Positions 9,101 to 16,069 of a stretch of 64,000 nt of DNA are shown here, one piece after another. The notes below the pieces were generated by a model that did not search any database, was not told where the DNA came from, and saw nothing but the letters and a program-made list of their open reading frames with translations. A program made the position numbers and the translations under genes. Within the stretch, counting starts at the first letter, position 1. Every line of letters starts with the position of its first letter. The DNA is from Mycobacterium cookii (GTDB lineage Bacteria; Actinomycetota; Actinomycetes; Mycobacteriales; Mycobacteriaceae). The stretch spans positions 4,650,001 through 4,714,000 of the forward strand of contig NZ_AP022569.1 in assembly GCF_010727945.1 (NCBI RefSeq). The letters are read 5' to 3'.

Positions 9101-9452
9101 CCCGACGCAGTTCCTGCGATCGGATCTCGACGCGATGGGAGTGATCCCCGCGAACGCGTTGCTGTCGGTGCCTGACGGCGAGCGGGTGCTGATCGCCGGG
9201 GCGGTCACGCACCGGCAGCGGCCGGGTACCGCTCGGGGCGTGACGTTCGTCAATCTCGAGGACGAGACCGGGATGGTCAACGTGCTCTGCACACCTGGAG
9301 TGTGGGCACGGCACCGCAAGGTGGCGCAGACGTCGTCGGCGCTGCTGATCCGTGGTCAGGTCCAAAACGCCAGTGGCGCAATCACTGTCATGGCGGAGCG
9401 GATAGCCAAGCTCACGTTGACGATCGGATCGAAGTCCCGTGACTTCCGGTGA
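6171..9452 (+). CDS. dnaE2: Error-prone DNA polymerase III alpha subunit DnaE2
   Basis: A 1093-residue polymerase. The PHP domain begins near residue 60 (AELHAHSAYSFLDGAS). The palm motif PDIDIDIES, near residue 452, carries catalytic aspartates. The finger and thumb regions follow, and an OB-fold lies near residues 960-1050 (VLIAGAVTHRQRPG). DnaE2 works with ImuA' and ImuB in the mycobacterial mutasome, doing translesion synthesis and damage-induced mutagenesis (family knowledge). The GTG start giving MGWSNGPPGWAEMERVL matches remembered DnaE2. The upstream SOS box shows LexA control. imuA' and imuB are not in this window, as expected, since they lie elsewhere. Confidence 0.96.
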   Translation: MGWSNGPPGWAEMERVLAGKPRRSGTPSVWGPADEVPWSPKRAAYQPPDDSRPVGSSVPYAELHAHSAYSFLDGASAPEELVEEAARLDLRAIALTDHNGLYGAVRFAEAAVELNISTVFGAELSLGPGARTDDPDPAGPHLLVLARGPEGYRRLSRQLAAAHLAGGEKGKPRFDFDALTDAAGGHWHILTGCRKGHVRRALAAGGPDAALAALADLVDRFGSDRVSVELTHHGCPLDDEVNSELALLAPRFGLSSVATTGAHFAAPSRRRLAMAMGAIRARQSLDEAAGWLAPLGGSHLRSGDEMARLFAQRPDVVTAAADLGEQCAFGLSLIAPQLPPFDVPVGHTEDSWLRELAMAGAQRRYGPRAHARQAYTQIERELNIIEQLRFPGYFLVVYDITRFCRENDILCQGRGSAANSAVCYALGVTAVDPIANELLFERFLSPVRDGPPDIDIDIESDQREKVIQYVYDKYGRDYAAQVANVITYRARIAVRDMARALGFSQGQQDAWSKQISNWGAQPSDIDDVPEQVVDLANQIQNLPRHMGIHSGGMVICDRPIADVCPVEWARMENRSVLQWDKDDCAAIGLVKFDLLGLGMLSALHYAIDLVAEHKGIEVDLAALDLSEPAVYEMLQRADSVGVFQVESRAQMATLPRLKPRVFYDLVVEVALIRPGPIQGGSVHPYIRRRNGLDPVVYDHPSMEPALRKTLGVPLFQEQLMQLAVDCAGFSGAEADQLRRAMGSKRSTERMRQLRGRFYDGMRRMHGAHDDVIDLVYEKLEAFANFGFPESHSLSFASLVFYSSWFKLHHPAAFCAALLRAQPMGFYSPQSLVADARRHGVTVHGPCVAASLTHATLENAGTEVRLGLGAVRHIGDDLADKLIEEREANGPFASLLDLTCRLQLSVPQTEALATAGALRCFDMSRREALWAAGAAATQRPDRLPGVGSSSHIPSLPGMSEVELAAADVWATGVSPDSYPTQFLRSDLDAMGVIPANALLSVPDGERVLIAGAVTHRQRPGTARGVTFVNLEDETGMVNVLCTPGVWARHRKVAQTSSALLIRGQVQNASGAITVMAERIAKLTLTIGSKSRDFR

Positions 9453-9461
9453 GCCTCCGTG

Positions 9462-9878
9462 CTATGCGCCCGGCGTCGTCCAGACCTTGGTCGGGGTGAT
9501 CGCCAACCGGGTGCTGAACGCATCCATCGAGATCCCCTCGGTCGATTCCAACTCCTTGGCCTGTTCGCCGTACTTCGCCCAGTAGGGAGCGTCGTCGCGG
9601 CAATTCACGTCGGTCGCGTCGATCGCCGCGGTGCCGCCGATCACGATGATGCCGGCGCCGTTACCGTCCGAATCCAGGTTCAGGCTGACTTCAGGGTGCG
9701 CCTTGATGTGGGCGACCTTGGCGGCCTGTGGCATGGAGTACACGGTCAGCTTGGCGCCGTCGAAGTAGAACCAGACCAGCCGGGGGACCGGTTGACCCGA
9801 CTTGGCGACGGTGGTCAACCATCCAAAGTTGTCCGACTCGAGCCTGCCGACTACCTCTTGCGGGAATTCGATGCTCAT
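9462..9878 (-). CDS. PPOX-class FMN/F420-binding split-barrel protein
   Basis: A 138-residue protein starting MSIEFPQEVV. It has the split beta-barrel features of the pyridoxamine-5'-phosphate-oxidase-like superfamily: FGWLTTVAKSGQPVPRLVWF, then LTVYSMPQAAKVAHIKAHP, where Lys/Arg usually bind flavin or F420 phosphate. Rv3369 sits in the same place. The substrate is unknown. A TTG start at 9899 would add seven residues and sits closer to the divergent nitroreductase gene. The ATG is preferred by family length, although GGAGG lies rather far from it (about 14 bases). Confidence 0.8.
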   Translation of the reverse strand: MSIEFPQEVVGRLESDNFGWLTTVAKSGQPVPRLVWFYFDGAKLTVYSMPQAAKVAHIKAHPEVSLNLDSDGNGAGIIVIGGTAAIDATDVNCRDDAPYWAKYGEQAKELESTEGISMDAFSTRLAITPTKVWTTPGA

Positions 9879-9901
9879 AGCTGCGAATGTAGCCTCCAAG
9901 C

Positions 9902-10546
9902 ATGACCCTGAATTTGTCCGTCGACGAAGTCCTCACCACAACCCGATCGGTCCGCAAGCGTCTCGACTTCGACAAGTCGGTGTCCCGCGACCTGCTGATG
10001 GAGTGTCTCGATTTGGCGCTGCAGGCGCCCACCGGATCCAATTCGCAGGGCTGGCAATGGGTTTTCGTCGAGGACGCCGACAAGAAGAAGGCGATCGGTG
10101 ACGTCTACCTGGCCAACGCCCGCGCCTACCTGAGCTCGCCCTCGCCCGAGTACGGCGAGGGTGACACCCGGGGCGAACGAATGGGCGCGGTCAGAGACTC
10201 GGCGACCTATCTCGCCGAGCACATGCACGAAGCCCCTGTCCTGATGATCCCGTGCATCGAAGGGCGCGAGGACAAGCAACCACTGGGCGGGGTGTCCTTC
10301 TGGGCGTCGCTGTTCCCGGCGGTCTGGAGTTACTGCCTGGCGCTGCGTTCGCGCGGGCTGGGCTCGTGCTGGACGACACTGCACCTGATCCGCGGCGGCG
10401 AGGAGAAGGTCGCCGACATAGTGGGGATTCCCTACGAGAAGTACAGCCAGGGTGGGCTGTTCCCGATCGCCTACACCAAAGGCACCGCCTTCAAGCCCGC
10501 CAAGCGGCTGCCCGCGGCGGACCTCACGCACTGGAACGCCTGGTAA
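9902..10546 (+). CDS. Nitroreductase-family FMN oxidoreductase
   Basis: A 214-residue protein. The N-terminal pattern TTRSVRKRLDFDKSV and LDLALQAPTGSNSQGWQW is the FMN-binding signature of the nitroreductase fold. RSRGLGSCWTTLH near residue 150 is the second conserved block. It corresponds to Rv3368c. The family uses NAD(P)H and FMN to reduce nitroaromatics, quinones or enones, so the native substrate is uncertain. It is divergent from the PPOX gene with only 23 bases between starts, so the promoters overlap or one transcript is leaderless. Confidence 0.88.
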   Translation: MTLNLSVDEVLTTTRSVRKRLDFDKSVSRDLLMECLDLALQAPTGSNSQGWQWVFVEDADKKKAIGDVYLANARAYLSSPSPEYGEGDTRGERMGAVRDSATYLAEHMHEAPVLMIPCIEGREDKQPLGGVSFWASLFPAVWSYCLALRSRGLGSCWTTLHLIRGGEEKVADIVGIPYEKYSQGGLFPIAYTKGTAFKPAKRLPAADLTHWNAW

Positions 10547-10549
10547 CTA

Positions 10550-10582
10550 CCTCCTCAGAACGCTGCGCATTCCGCATCGTCA
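10550..10582 (-). repeat. Solitary MIRU-like element at the trmL stop codon
   Basis: Read on the minus strand, this 33-base stretch begins with the TGA stop of trmL and runs through GACGATGCGGAA to TGAGGAGG. It differs at a single base from the core of the duplicated unit in sigJ (41601-41714). The other side ends four bases after the nitroreductase stop. Confidence 0.7.
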
Positions 10583-11044
10583 GCGGGCGCCGCGAAACCC
10601 CTGCTGCCGCCACGCCTCGTACACCGCGACCGCGGCGGCGTTGGCGAGATTGAGTGAACGCCGTCCGCTCAGCATCGGGATGCGGATGCGGTCGGTGATG
10701 TGGCTGTCGGCAAGCGTCGTCGCATCGAGCCCGGTGGGCTCCGGGCCGAACATCAACACGTCGCCGGGCTGATACCGGACGTCGGTGAACAGCCGAGTCG
10801 CGTGCGCGGTGAACGCGAACACCCGCTGCGGCGCCAGCGCCGTCCAGGCGTCGTCGAGCGACGCATGCACCGTCACCGACGCGAGGTCGTGATAGTCCAA
10901 CCCGGCCCGCCGCAGCTTCGGCTCGGACAGGTCGAAACCCAGCGGCTCGACAAGATGCAGTTCGGCTCCGGTGGCCGCCGCGGTCCGGATTGCATTGCCG
11001 GTATTGGGCGCTATGCGAGGCGAGAAGAACAGAATCCGGAACAC
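10580..11044 (-). CDS. trmL: tRNA (cytidine/uridine-34 2'-O)-methyltransferase, SpoU/TrmL type
   Basis: A 154-residue single-domain SPOUT methyltransferase, the usual TrmL length. MFRILFFSPRIAPNTGNAIRTAA holds the N-terminal motif with the conserved NxGN. DVLMFGPEPTGL and IPMLSGRRSLNLANAAAVAVYEA are the S-adenosylmethionine-binding trefoil-knot motifs. It methylates the wobble-base ribose of certain leucine tRNAs. It corresponds to Rv3366. Its stop codon forms the edge of a MIRU-like repeat. It is convergent with the nitroreductase gene. Confidence 0.9.
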   Translation of the reverse strand: MFRILFFSPRIAPNTGNAIRTAAATGAELHLVEPLGFDLSEPKLRRAGLDYHDLASVTVHASLDDAWTALAPQRVFAFTAHATRLFTDVRYQPGDVLMFGPEPTGLDATTLADSHITDRIRIPMLSGRRSLNLANAAAVAVYEAWRQQGFRGAR

Positions 11045-11429
11045 GTGACGATCATGGCAGCCTGCGGGTTAGCTGCCGGTCCATGACGGTGCCCGCGCCT
11101 GCCCAATTGGCGACAGCATCCGGATAACAGAATGTTGCGTTACCGGGAACTCTGCCGGGAAATGCGCCATCCGGAGCAGCTGCCGGCCGAATTCGCGGGC
11201 TGCCGACAATTTGCTGGACAGCTCGAAGCGCGTACTTGCGCGGGGCGGTGAACTCTGTCTGTTCAGTAAGAATTGTGGTCTCGATAGCCGGTGACTGGCA
11301 TACTCGTCGAATTGCCAGGCGTATATCGCTTGCCCGTCGCTCGGGGTGAGCGCAATTAGCAGGAAGTCTCATGAACCTCGCGCTAACACTGCGATTCAGC
11401 GGGGCGGTCACTAGCACCGCTGTAGTCCG
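11045..11429. other. Divergent intergenic region between trmL and the conservon
   Basis: A 385-base gap with no open frame of coding character. It should contain promoters for trmL and for the five-gene mfp conservon. No SOS box, clear -35/-10 pair or strong dyad was recognised. Confidence 0.4.
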
Positions 11430-14165
11430 GTGACGATGTTTGCCCGCGCTGCGCGGGCCGTCGTGCCGAGCAAAAGTGGCGTCGCGGTCGACAACAGCGC
11501 CGAGTTCGGATCGGAGAAACGACCGGCGTCGTGGTCGCTGCGAAATTGGCCGGTGCGATGGAAAGTGGTGGCCATTGCCGCGGTGCCGTTGGTGTTGGCG
11601 ATGGTTTTCGGTGGACTTCGTATTGCGGGGGCGGTGACCGACGCGCGCGATCTCCGACTCGCCGCCGATCGCGCCGAAATGGTTCCGGCGATCACCAAAT
11701 ACATGTCAGCTCTCGATGTGGCGCTGCTGGCCACCTCGGCTGGCGGCGACGTTGAGGGCGCGAAAAAGAATTACGACGCGCGCAAACACGAACTCGAGGC
11801 CCGGCTGGCCGAGACCAACGTCGCCTCCGACGTCGAGACCGGTGTCAACGTCCTGCTGGACAACGGCCAGACGCTGTTGGACGCCGTCGCTACGAACGGG
11901 ATGCCCCTGCGGCTGCGGGTCACCACCTACGCCCCGATCCTGTTGACCGCCGAGAACACCATCGACGGGTCGGTGCGCGTCCGCGACGAGCGCATCCGGG
12001 CCGCTGCGCAGGGACTGAGCCGCGCAATCGGGGCCCGCGGCCAGATGATGATGCAGCAGCTGCTGATCACCCGCGGCGCTGATCTGCCCGAGCCCGAGCT
12101 GCGCACGTCGATGATCACCCTGGCCGGTACGGAGCCGTCGACGCTGTTCGGCATGGCCGAGGTGCTCGGCGTCGGCTCACCGGAAGCCAAGACGCTGCAG
12201 CAGCAGATGGTGACCCGGATGTCGGCGGACTCCGATCCGGCCACCAAGCTGGTCAACAACCCGATCCTGCTGAAGTCCGTGCAGACCACCGACGGCATCG
12301 CCGCGCAGCTCATCAAGGACACCACCGATCTGGTGACCAAGTCCGTTGAGAACCAGGCCCACGATCGGCGCAATGCCGCGATCCGCGACATCGTCCTGGT
12401 GCTGACCGCGATCGCCGCCGCGCTACTGATCGTGTTCTTGGTGTCGCGCTCGCTGATCCGGCCGCTGCGGGTATTGCGCGACGGCGCGCTCAAAGTCGCC
12501 CACGAGGACCTCGAGCGTGAGATCACCCGGGTGCGTGCCGGTGACGAATCGCCTCCCGACCCGCTGCCGGTGTACACCACCGAAGAAGTCGGTCAGGTCG
12601 CGCACGCGGTCGACGAATTGCACACCCAGGCACTGCTATTGGCCGGTGACGAGGCCAGGCTGCGGCTCCTGGTCAACGACATGTTCGAAACCATGTCGCG
12701 GCGCAACCGGACGCTGGTCGACCAGCAGCTCTCGCTGATCGACCGGCTCGAACGCAACGAAGAAGATCCCGAGCGCCTCGACAGCCTGTTCCGACTCGAC
12801 CACCTGGCCGCCCGGATGCGCCGCAACGGCGCCAACCTGTTGGTGCTGGCCGGGGCGCAGGGTTCGCGCGGCGACCAGCGATCGCCGGTGGCGCTGTCGT
12901 CGGTCATCCACGCGGCGACCTCCGAAGTCGAGGACTACCGCCGCGTCGAGACGTCGATGGTGCCCGACTGCGAGATCGCGGGCCCGGTCTCCGGCGACAT
13001 CGTCCACCTGCTCGCCGAGTTGATCGACAACGCGTTGCGCTACTCGCCGCCGGCGTCGCCGGTTCGGGTCTCGGCCGGATTCCGCAACGACGGCGCGGTC
13101 CTGCTGCAGATCGTCGACGCCGGGCTGGGCATGACGGACGGGGACCGGCGGATCGCCAACATGCGGCTGCGCGCCGGGGGAGAAGTGACTCCGGAGAGCG
13201 CCCGCCACATGGGTCTGTTCGTGGTCGGCCGGTTGGCCGACCGGCACGGCATCCGGGTGCGACTGCGCGGTTCGTCGATCGATGACGCCCGGTCGGGCAC
13301 GACCGCCGAGGTCTACCTGCCGTCGACGGTGTTGGCTTCCGCCGACGGCGTCCCGGTCACACCGCGCGAGATGGCGCCGGCGGTCCCGGCAGCGGTTGCC
13401 CCGCCCGACCCGCCGACCGCCGTGGCGGACGACCGCGATGCGGCCGGTGCGCTGGTCGATGCCAACGAACGCAACGGCTCCTACGAGACCGAGTCGTCGA
13501 TAAGCCTGCTGCCCCGACGCCGACCGGGGTCCAGCGGCATCACCGGCACCCCGGCGGACGCACCGCCCGCTCCCGAGGAACAGCCGACTCAGCCTGCGGC
13601 GCAACCTGTTTCGAACACCTCGTCGTTCTTCGGCTCGCGGCGATTGAGCCGCCAGCGCGGCAAAGCCGAGCCGGTCGCGCCAGAGCCGGTGCCGGTGGCG
13701 CAGGCCGAAGTGCCGGAGGCCGAAGTGCCGGAGACCGACGAGGTCTGGTCCACCGAACCCGCCGCTCCCGCGGCTGCGCCCGCCGACGACGATCTGATCT
13801 ATCAGCGGATGCTCTCCGAATGGCTGGTCGACCCGCACGACATGGCGCGCAGCCCCGATTTGGATTGGCAGACAGTCTGGGACCGTGGCTGGTCCGCTGC
13901 CGCCGACATCGAGAACGTCCCCGTGCAGACGCACACCGATCAGGGCCTGCCGGTGCGTGAGCCGGGTGCCCGGCTGGTGCCGGGCGGCGCCGCCAGCGAT
14001 CAGAACGGAACTGCGCACCACCGTGCCGACGACGACAACGGGTTAGCATCGAACGGCATACGCGACCCCGAAGCCATCCGCGCCTCGATGAGCAGTCATT
14101 TCGGCGGCGTTCGCGCTGGACGATCGCACGCCCGCGAGACAGACCAAGGAACCGATCACGCATGA
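11430..14165 (+). CDS. Conservon sensor ATPase (CvnA-like), nitrate/nitrite-sensing type
   Basis: A 911-residue membrane protein. Membrane helices lie near residues 45-68 and 320-342 and enclose a roughly 250-residue extracytoplasmic sensor of the NIT type. A HAMP-like linker ([14 protein letters not shown]) follows. The cytoplasmic HATPase has an N box [12 protein letters not shown] (about 530) and G boxes [10 protein letters not shown] and [13 protein letters not shown]. The last 260 residues are Pro/Ala/Glu-rich and probably disordered. It matches Rv3365c and Streptomyces CvnA. The start is GTG 11430; ATG 11436 is equally possible. The stop overlaps the roadblock gene start (ATGA), so the operon is translationally coupled. 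Confidence 0.87.
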   Translation: MTMFARAARAVVPSKSGVAVDNSAEFGSEKRPASWSLRNWPVRWKVVAIAAVPLVLAMVFGGLRIAGAVTDARDLRLAADRAEMVPAITKYMSALDVALLATSAGGDVEGAKKNYDARKHELEARLAETNVASDVETGVNVLLDNGQTLLDAVATNGMPLRLRVTTYAPILLTAENTIDGSVRVRDERIRAAAQGLSRAIGARGQMMMQQLLITRGADLPEPELRTSMITLAGTEPSTLFGMAEVLGVGSPEAKTLQQQMVTRMSADSDPATKLVNNPILLKSVQTTDGIAAQLIKDTTDLVTKSVENQAHDRRNAAIRDIVLVLTAIAAALLIVFLVSRSLIRPLRVLRDGALKVAHEDLEREITRVRAGDESPPDPLPVYTTEEVGQVAHAVDELHTQALLLAGDEARLRLLVNDMFETMSRRNRTLVDQQLSLIDRLERNEEDPERLDSLFRLDHLAARMRRNGANLLVLAGAQGSRGDQRSPVALSSVIHAATSEVEDYRRVETSMVPDCEIAGPVSGDIVHLLAELIDNALRYSPPASPVRVSAGFRNDGAVLLQIVDAGLGMTDGDRRIANMRLRAGGEVTPESARHMGLFVVGRLADRHGIRVRLRGSSIDDARSGTTAEVYLPSTVLASADGVPVTPREMAPAVPAAVAPPDPPTAVADDRDAAGALVDANERNGSYETESSISLLPRRRPGSSGITGTPADAPPAPEEQPTQPAAQPVSNTSSFFGSRRLSRQRGKAEPVAPEPVPVAQAEVPEAEVPETDEVWSTEPAAPAAAPADDDLIYQRMLSEWLVDPHDMARSPDLDWQTVWDRGWSAAADIENVPVQTHTDQGLPVREPGARLVPGGAASDQNGTAHHRADDDNGLASNGIRDPEAIRASMSSHFGGVRAGRSHARETDQGTDHA

Positions 14166-14569
14166 GTTCTGGCTCCGACAATTCACTGGACTGGCTGGTG
14201 TCGAATTTCGCCCGCGAGGTCCCTGGCGTGGCACACGCCGTGCTGGTGTCCGTGGACGGCTTGCTGATGGCGGCGAGCGAGCACCTGCCGCAGGAGCGGG
14301 CGGACCAACTCGCCGCGGTGTCGTCGGGTCTGGCGAGTCTGGCGAACGGGGCCGCGCAGCTGTTCGACGGCGGCCCAGTGCTGCAGTCGGTGGTCGAGAT
14401 GCAGAACGGCTACCTGCTGTTGATGCAGGTCGGCGACGGGTCGCACCTGGCAACGCTAGCCTCGACCTCGTGCGACATCGGCCAGATCGGCTACGAGATG
14501 GCGGTGCTCGTCGAACGGGTGGGCAACGTCGTTCAGTCGTCCCGACGCGCCCAGTCTTCGCATTCGTGA
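14162..14569 (+). CDS. Roadblock/LC7-domain protein (conservon CvnB-like)
   Basis: A 135-residue protein filled by one roadblock/LC7 domain: [29 protein letters not shown] at the start, followed by [21 protein letters not shown]. These proteins modulate the small GTPase of the same conservon, as a platform or GAP-like factor. It corresponds to Rv3364c. It is ATGA-coupled to the sensor gene and lies six bases before the DUF742 gene. Confidence 0.9.
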   Translation: MSSGSDNSLDWLVSNFAREVPGVAHAVLVSVDGLLMAASEHLPQERADQLAAVSSGLASLANGAAQLFDGGPVLQSVVEMQNGYLLLMQVGDGSHLATLASTSCDIGQIGYEMAVLVERVGNVVQSSRRAQSSHS

Positions 14570-14575
14570 GCCACC

Positions 14576-14938
14576 ATGGACAGTCACGAGCCGCCTGAAG
14601 CGAGCCTGGTACGCCCGTACACCCTGACGGCGGGCCGCACCAAGCCCAGCGTCGACCTCCCGCTGGAAGCTCCCGTGCAGACGCTGCAGTCGGCGATGTT
14701 CCACCGATGGCCACTCAACGACGTGCGCGGCCGCATCGTCCAGCTGTGCGTCAAGAGTCCGTCGGTGGCCGAAATCTCGGCTCGGCTGGATTTGCCGCTC
14801 GGTGTTACGCGTGTGCTAGTCGGTGATTTGGTGACTTCGGGCTACCTTCGAGTGAACCGGACATTGACCGAACTCTCGACCCGCGACGAACGCCGCGAAC
14901 TGATAGGAAGGACGCTCCGTGGCCTACGAGCGCTCTGA
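14576..14938 (+). CDS. DUF742 protein (conservon CvnC-like)
   Basis: A 120-residue protein. The N-terminal third holds LVRPYTLTAGRTKP, the DUF742 signature. The rest resembles a winged helix: EISARLDLPLGVTRVLVGDL followed by SGYLRVN. Its biochemical role is unclear, but it is a constant member of actinobacterial conservons and is thought to link sensor and GTPase. It corresponds to Rv3363c. Its 3' end overlaps the GTPase gene by 20 bases. Confidence 0.88.
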   Translation: MDSHEPPEASLVRPYTLTAGRTKPSVDLPLEAPVQTLQSAMFHRWPLNDVRGRIVQLCVKSPSVAEISARLDLPLGVTRVLVGDLVTSGYLRVNRTLTELSTRDERRELIGRTLRGLRAL

Positions 14939-15521
14939 TGCGAGGGCCCACCCGCATCCGAAGCCGCGCGACACCGCCTCGACCAAAATCGTCATCGCCG
15001 GAGGATTCGGCGCAGGCAAGACGACGTTCGTCGGCGCGGTCTCGGAGATCATGCCGCTGCGGACCGAGGCCATGGTCACCGACGCCTCCGCCGGCGTCGA
15101 CATGGTCGAGGCCACCCCGGACAAACGCACCACCACGGTCGCGATGGACTTCGGCCGCATCACCTTGGACGAGGACCTGGTCCTGTACCTGTTCGGCACG
15201 CCGGGGCAGCGCCGATTCTGGTTCATGTGGGACGACCTGGTCCGCGGCGCGATCGGCGCGGTCATCCTGGTGGACTGCCGGCGCCTGCAGGACAGCTTCG
15301 CCGCGGTCGACTTCTTCGAACACCGCAACTTGCCATTCCTGATCGCGGTGAACGAATTCGACGGCACGCCAAGGTTTCCCGTCACCGAGGTGCGTAAGGC
15401 TCTGACCCTGGCCGAACATGTCCCGGTGATCAACATCGACGCCAGGGACCGCCGCTCGGCGACCGACGCGTTGATCGCGGTCAGCGAATACGCGCTGGCA
15501 AGCTTGTCGCCCACCGGCTAG
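14919..15521 (+). CDS. mfpB: Conservon small GTPase (CvnD/MfpB-like)
   Basis: A 200-residue Ras-like GTPase starting at GTG. The P-loop is GGFGAGKTTF (about residues 26-35). The switch region TTTVAMDFGRI is followed by LYLFGTPGQRRF (G3) and VNEFDG (G4, a variant of NKxD). It corresponds to Rv3362c; the M. smegmatis homologue MfpB acts with MfpA on DNA gyrase and fluoroquinolone response (established). Its stop codon TAG shares the G with the GTG start of mfpA, so the two products are made together. Confidence 0.9.
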   Translation: MAYERSDARAHPHPKPRDTASTKIVIAGGFGAGKTTFVGAVSEIMPLRTEAMVTDASAGVDMVEATPDKRTTTVAMDFGRITLDEDLVLYLFGTPGQRRFWFMWDDLVRGAIGAVILVDCRRLQDSFAAVDFFEHRNLPFLIAVNEFDGTPRFPVTEVRKALTLAEHVPVINIDARDRRSATDALIAVSEYALASLSPTG

Positions 15522-16069
15522 TGCACTGGACCGACTGCGAATTCGTCGGCCGAGATTTCCGCGACGACGACCTCAGCCGGCTGCGCACCGAGCGGGTCGT
15601 CTTCACCGAATGCGATTTCAGCGGGGTCAATCTCGGCGAGTCCGAACACCTGGGCTCCGCGTTTCGCAATTGCAAGTTCAATCTGACGACGCTGTGGCAC
15701 AGCACTTTTCGTCAGTGCAGCATGCTGGGATCGGTGTTCGTGCGATGCCAACTGCGGCCGCTGACGCTCGACGAGGTCGACTTCACCCTGGCGGTGCTCG
15801 GCGGAAACGATCTGCGCGGCATCGACTTCAGCGGCTGCCGGTTCCGGGAAGCCAGTCTCGTGGAAGCCGATCTGCGCAAGTGCCTGCTCCGGGGTGTCGA
15901 CCTGACCGGCGCCCGCACCGTCGGCGCCCGGCTGGATGACGCCGATCTGCGCGGCGCGACCGTTGATCCGTCGCTGTGGACGACGGCGTCGCTGACGCGG
16001 GCGCGGATCGACATCGAGCAGGCGCTGGCGTACGCCGCGGCGCACGGACTACGGCTCGACGCAGGCTAA
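15521..16069 (+). CDS. mfpA: Pentapeptide-repeat DNA-mimic MfpA
   Basis: A 182-residue protein made of tandem A(D/N)Lxx-type pentapeptides, for example DFSGVNLGES, GIDFSGCRFREAS and ADLRKCLLRGVDL. MfpA folds as a right-handed quadrilateral beta-helix that mimics B-DNA and binds gyrase, protecting against or modulating fluoroquinolones (established for mycobacteria). It is the last gene of the conservon, as in Rv3361c. The GTG start overlaps the GTPase stop. The TAA stop overlaps the TAG of the convergent ABC transporter, so the two genes end face to face. Confidence 0.94.
   Translation: MHWTDCEFVGRDFRDDDLSRLRTERVVFTECDFSGVNLGESEHLGSAFRNCKFNLTTLWHSTFRQCSMLGSVFVRCQLRPLTLDEVDFTLAVLGGNDLRGIDFSGCRFREASLVEADLRKCLLRGVDLTGARTVGARLDDADLRGATVDPSLWTTASLTRARIDIEQALAYAAAHGLRLDAG

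Noticed and set aside
12636..14021. Long minus-strand frame opposite the conservon sensor gene
   Set aside because: Arg/His/Gly-rich shadow of a real coding frame with no recognisable domain.
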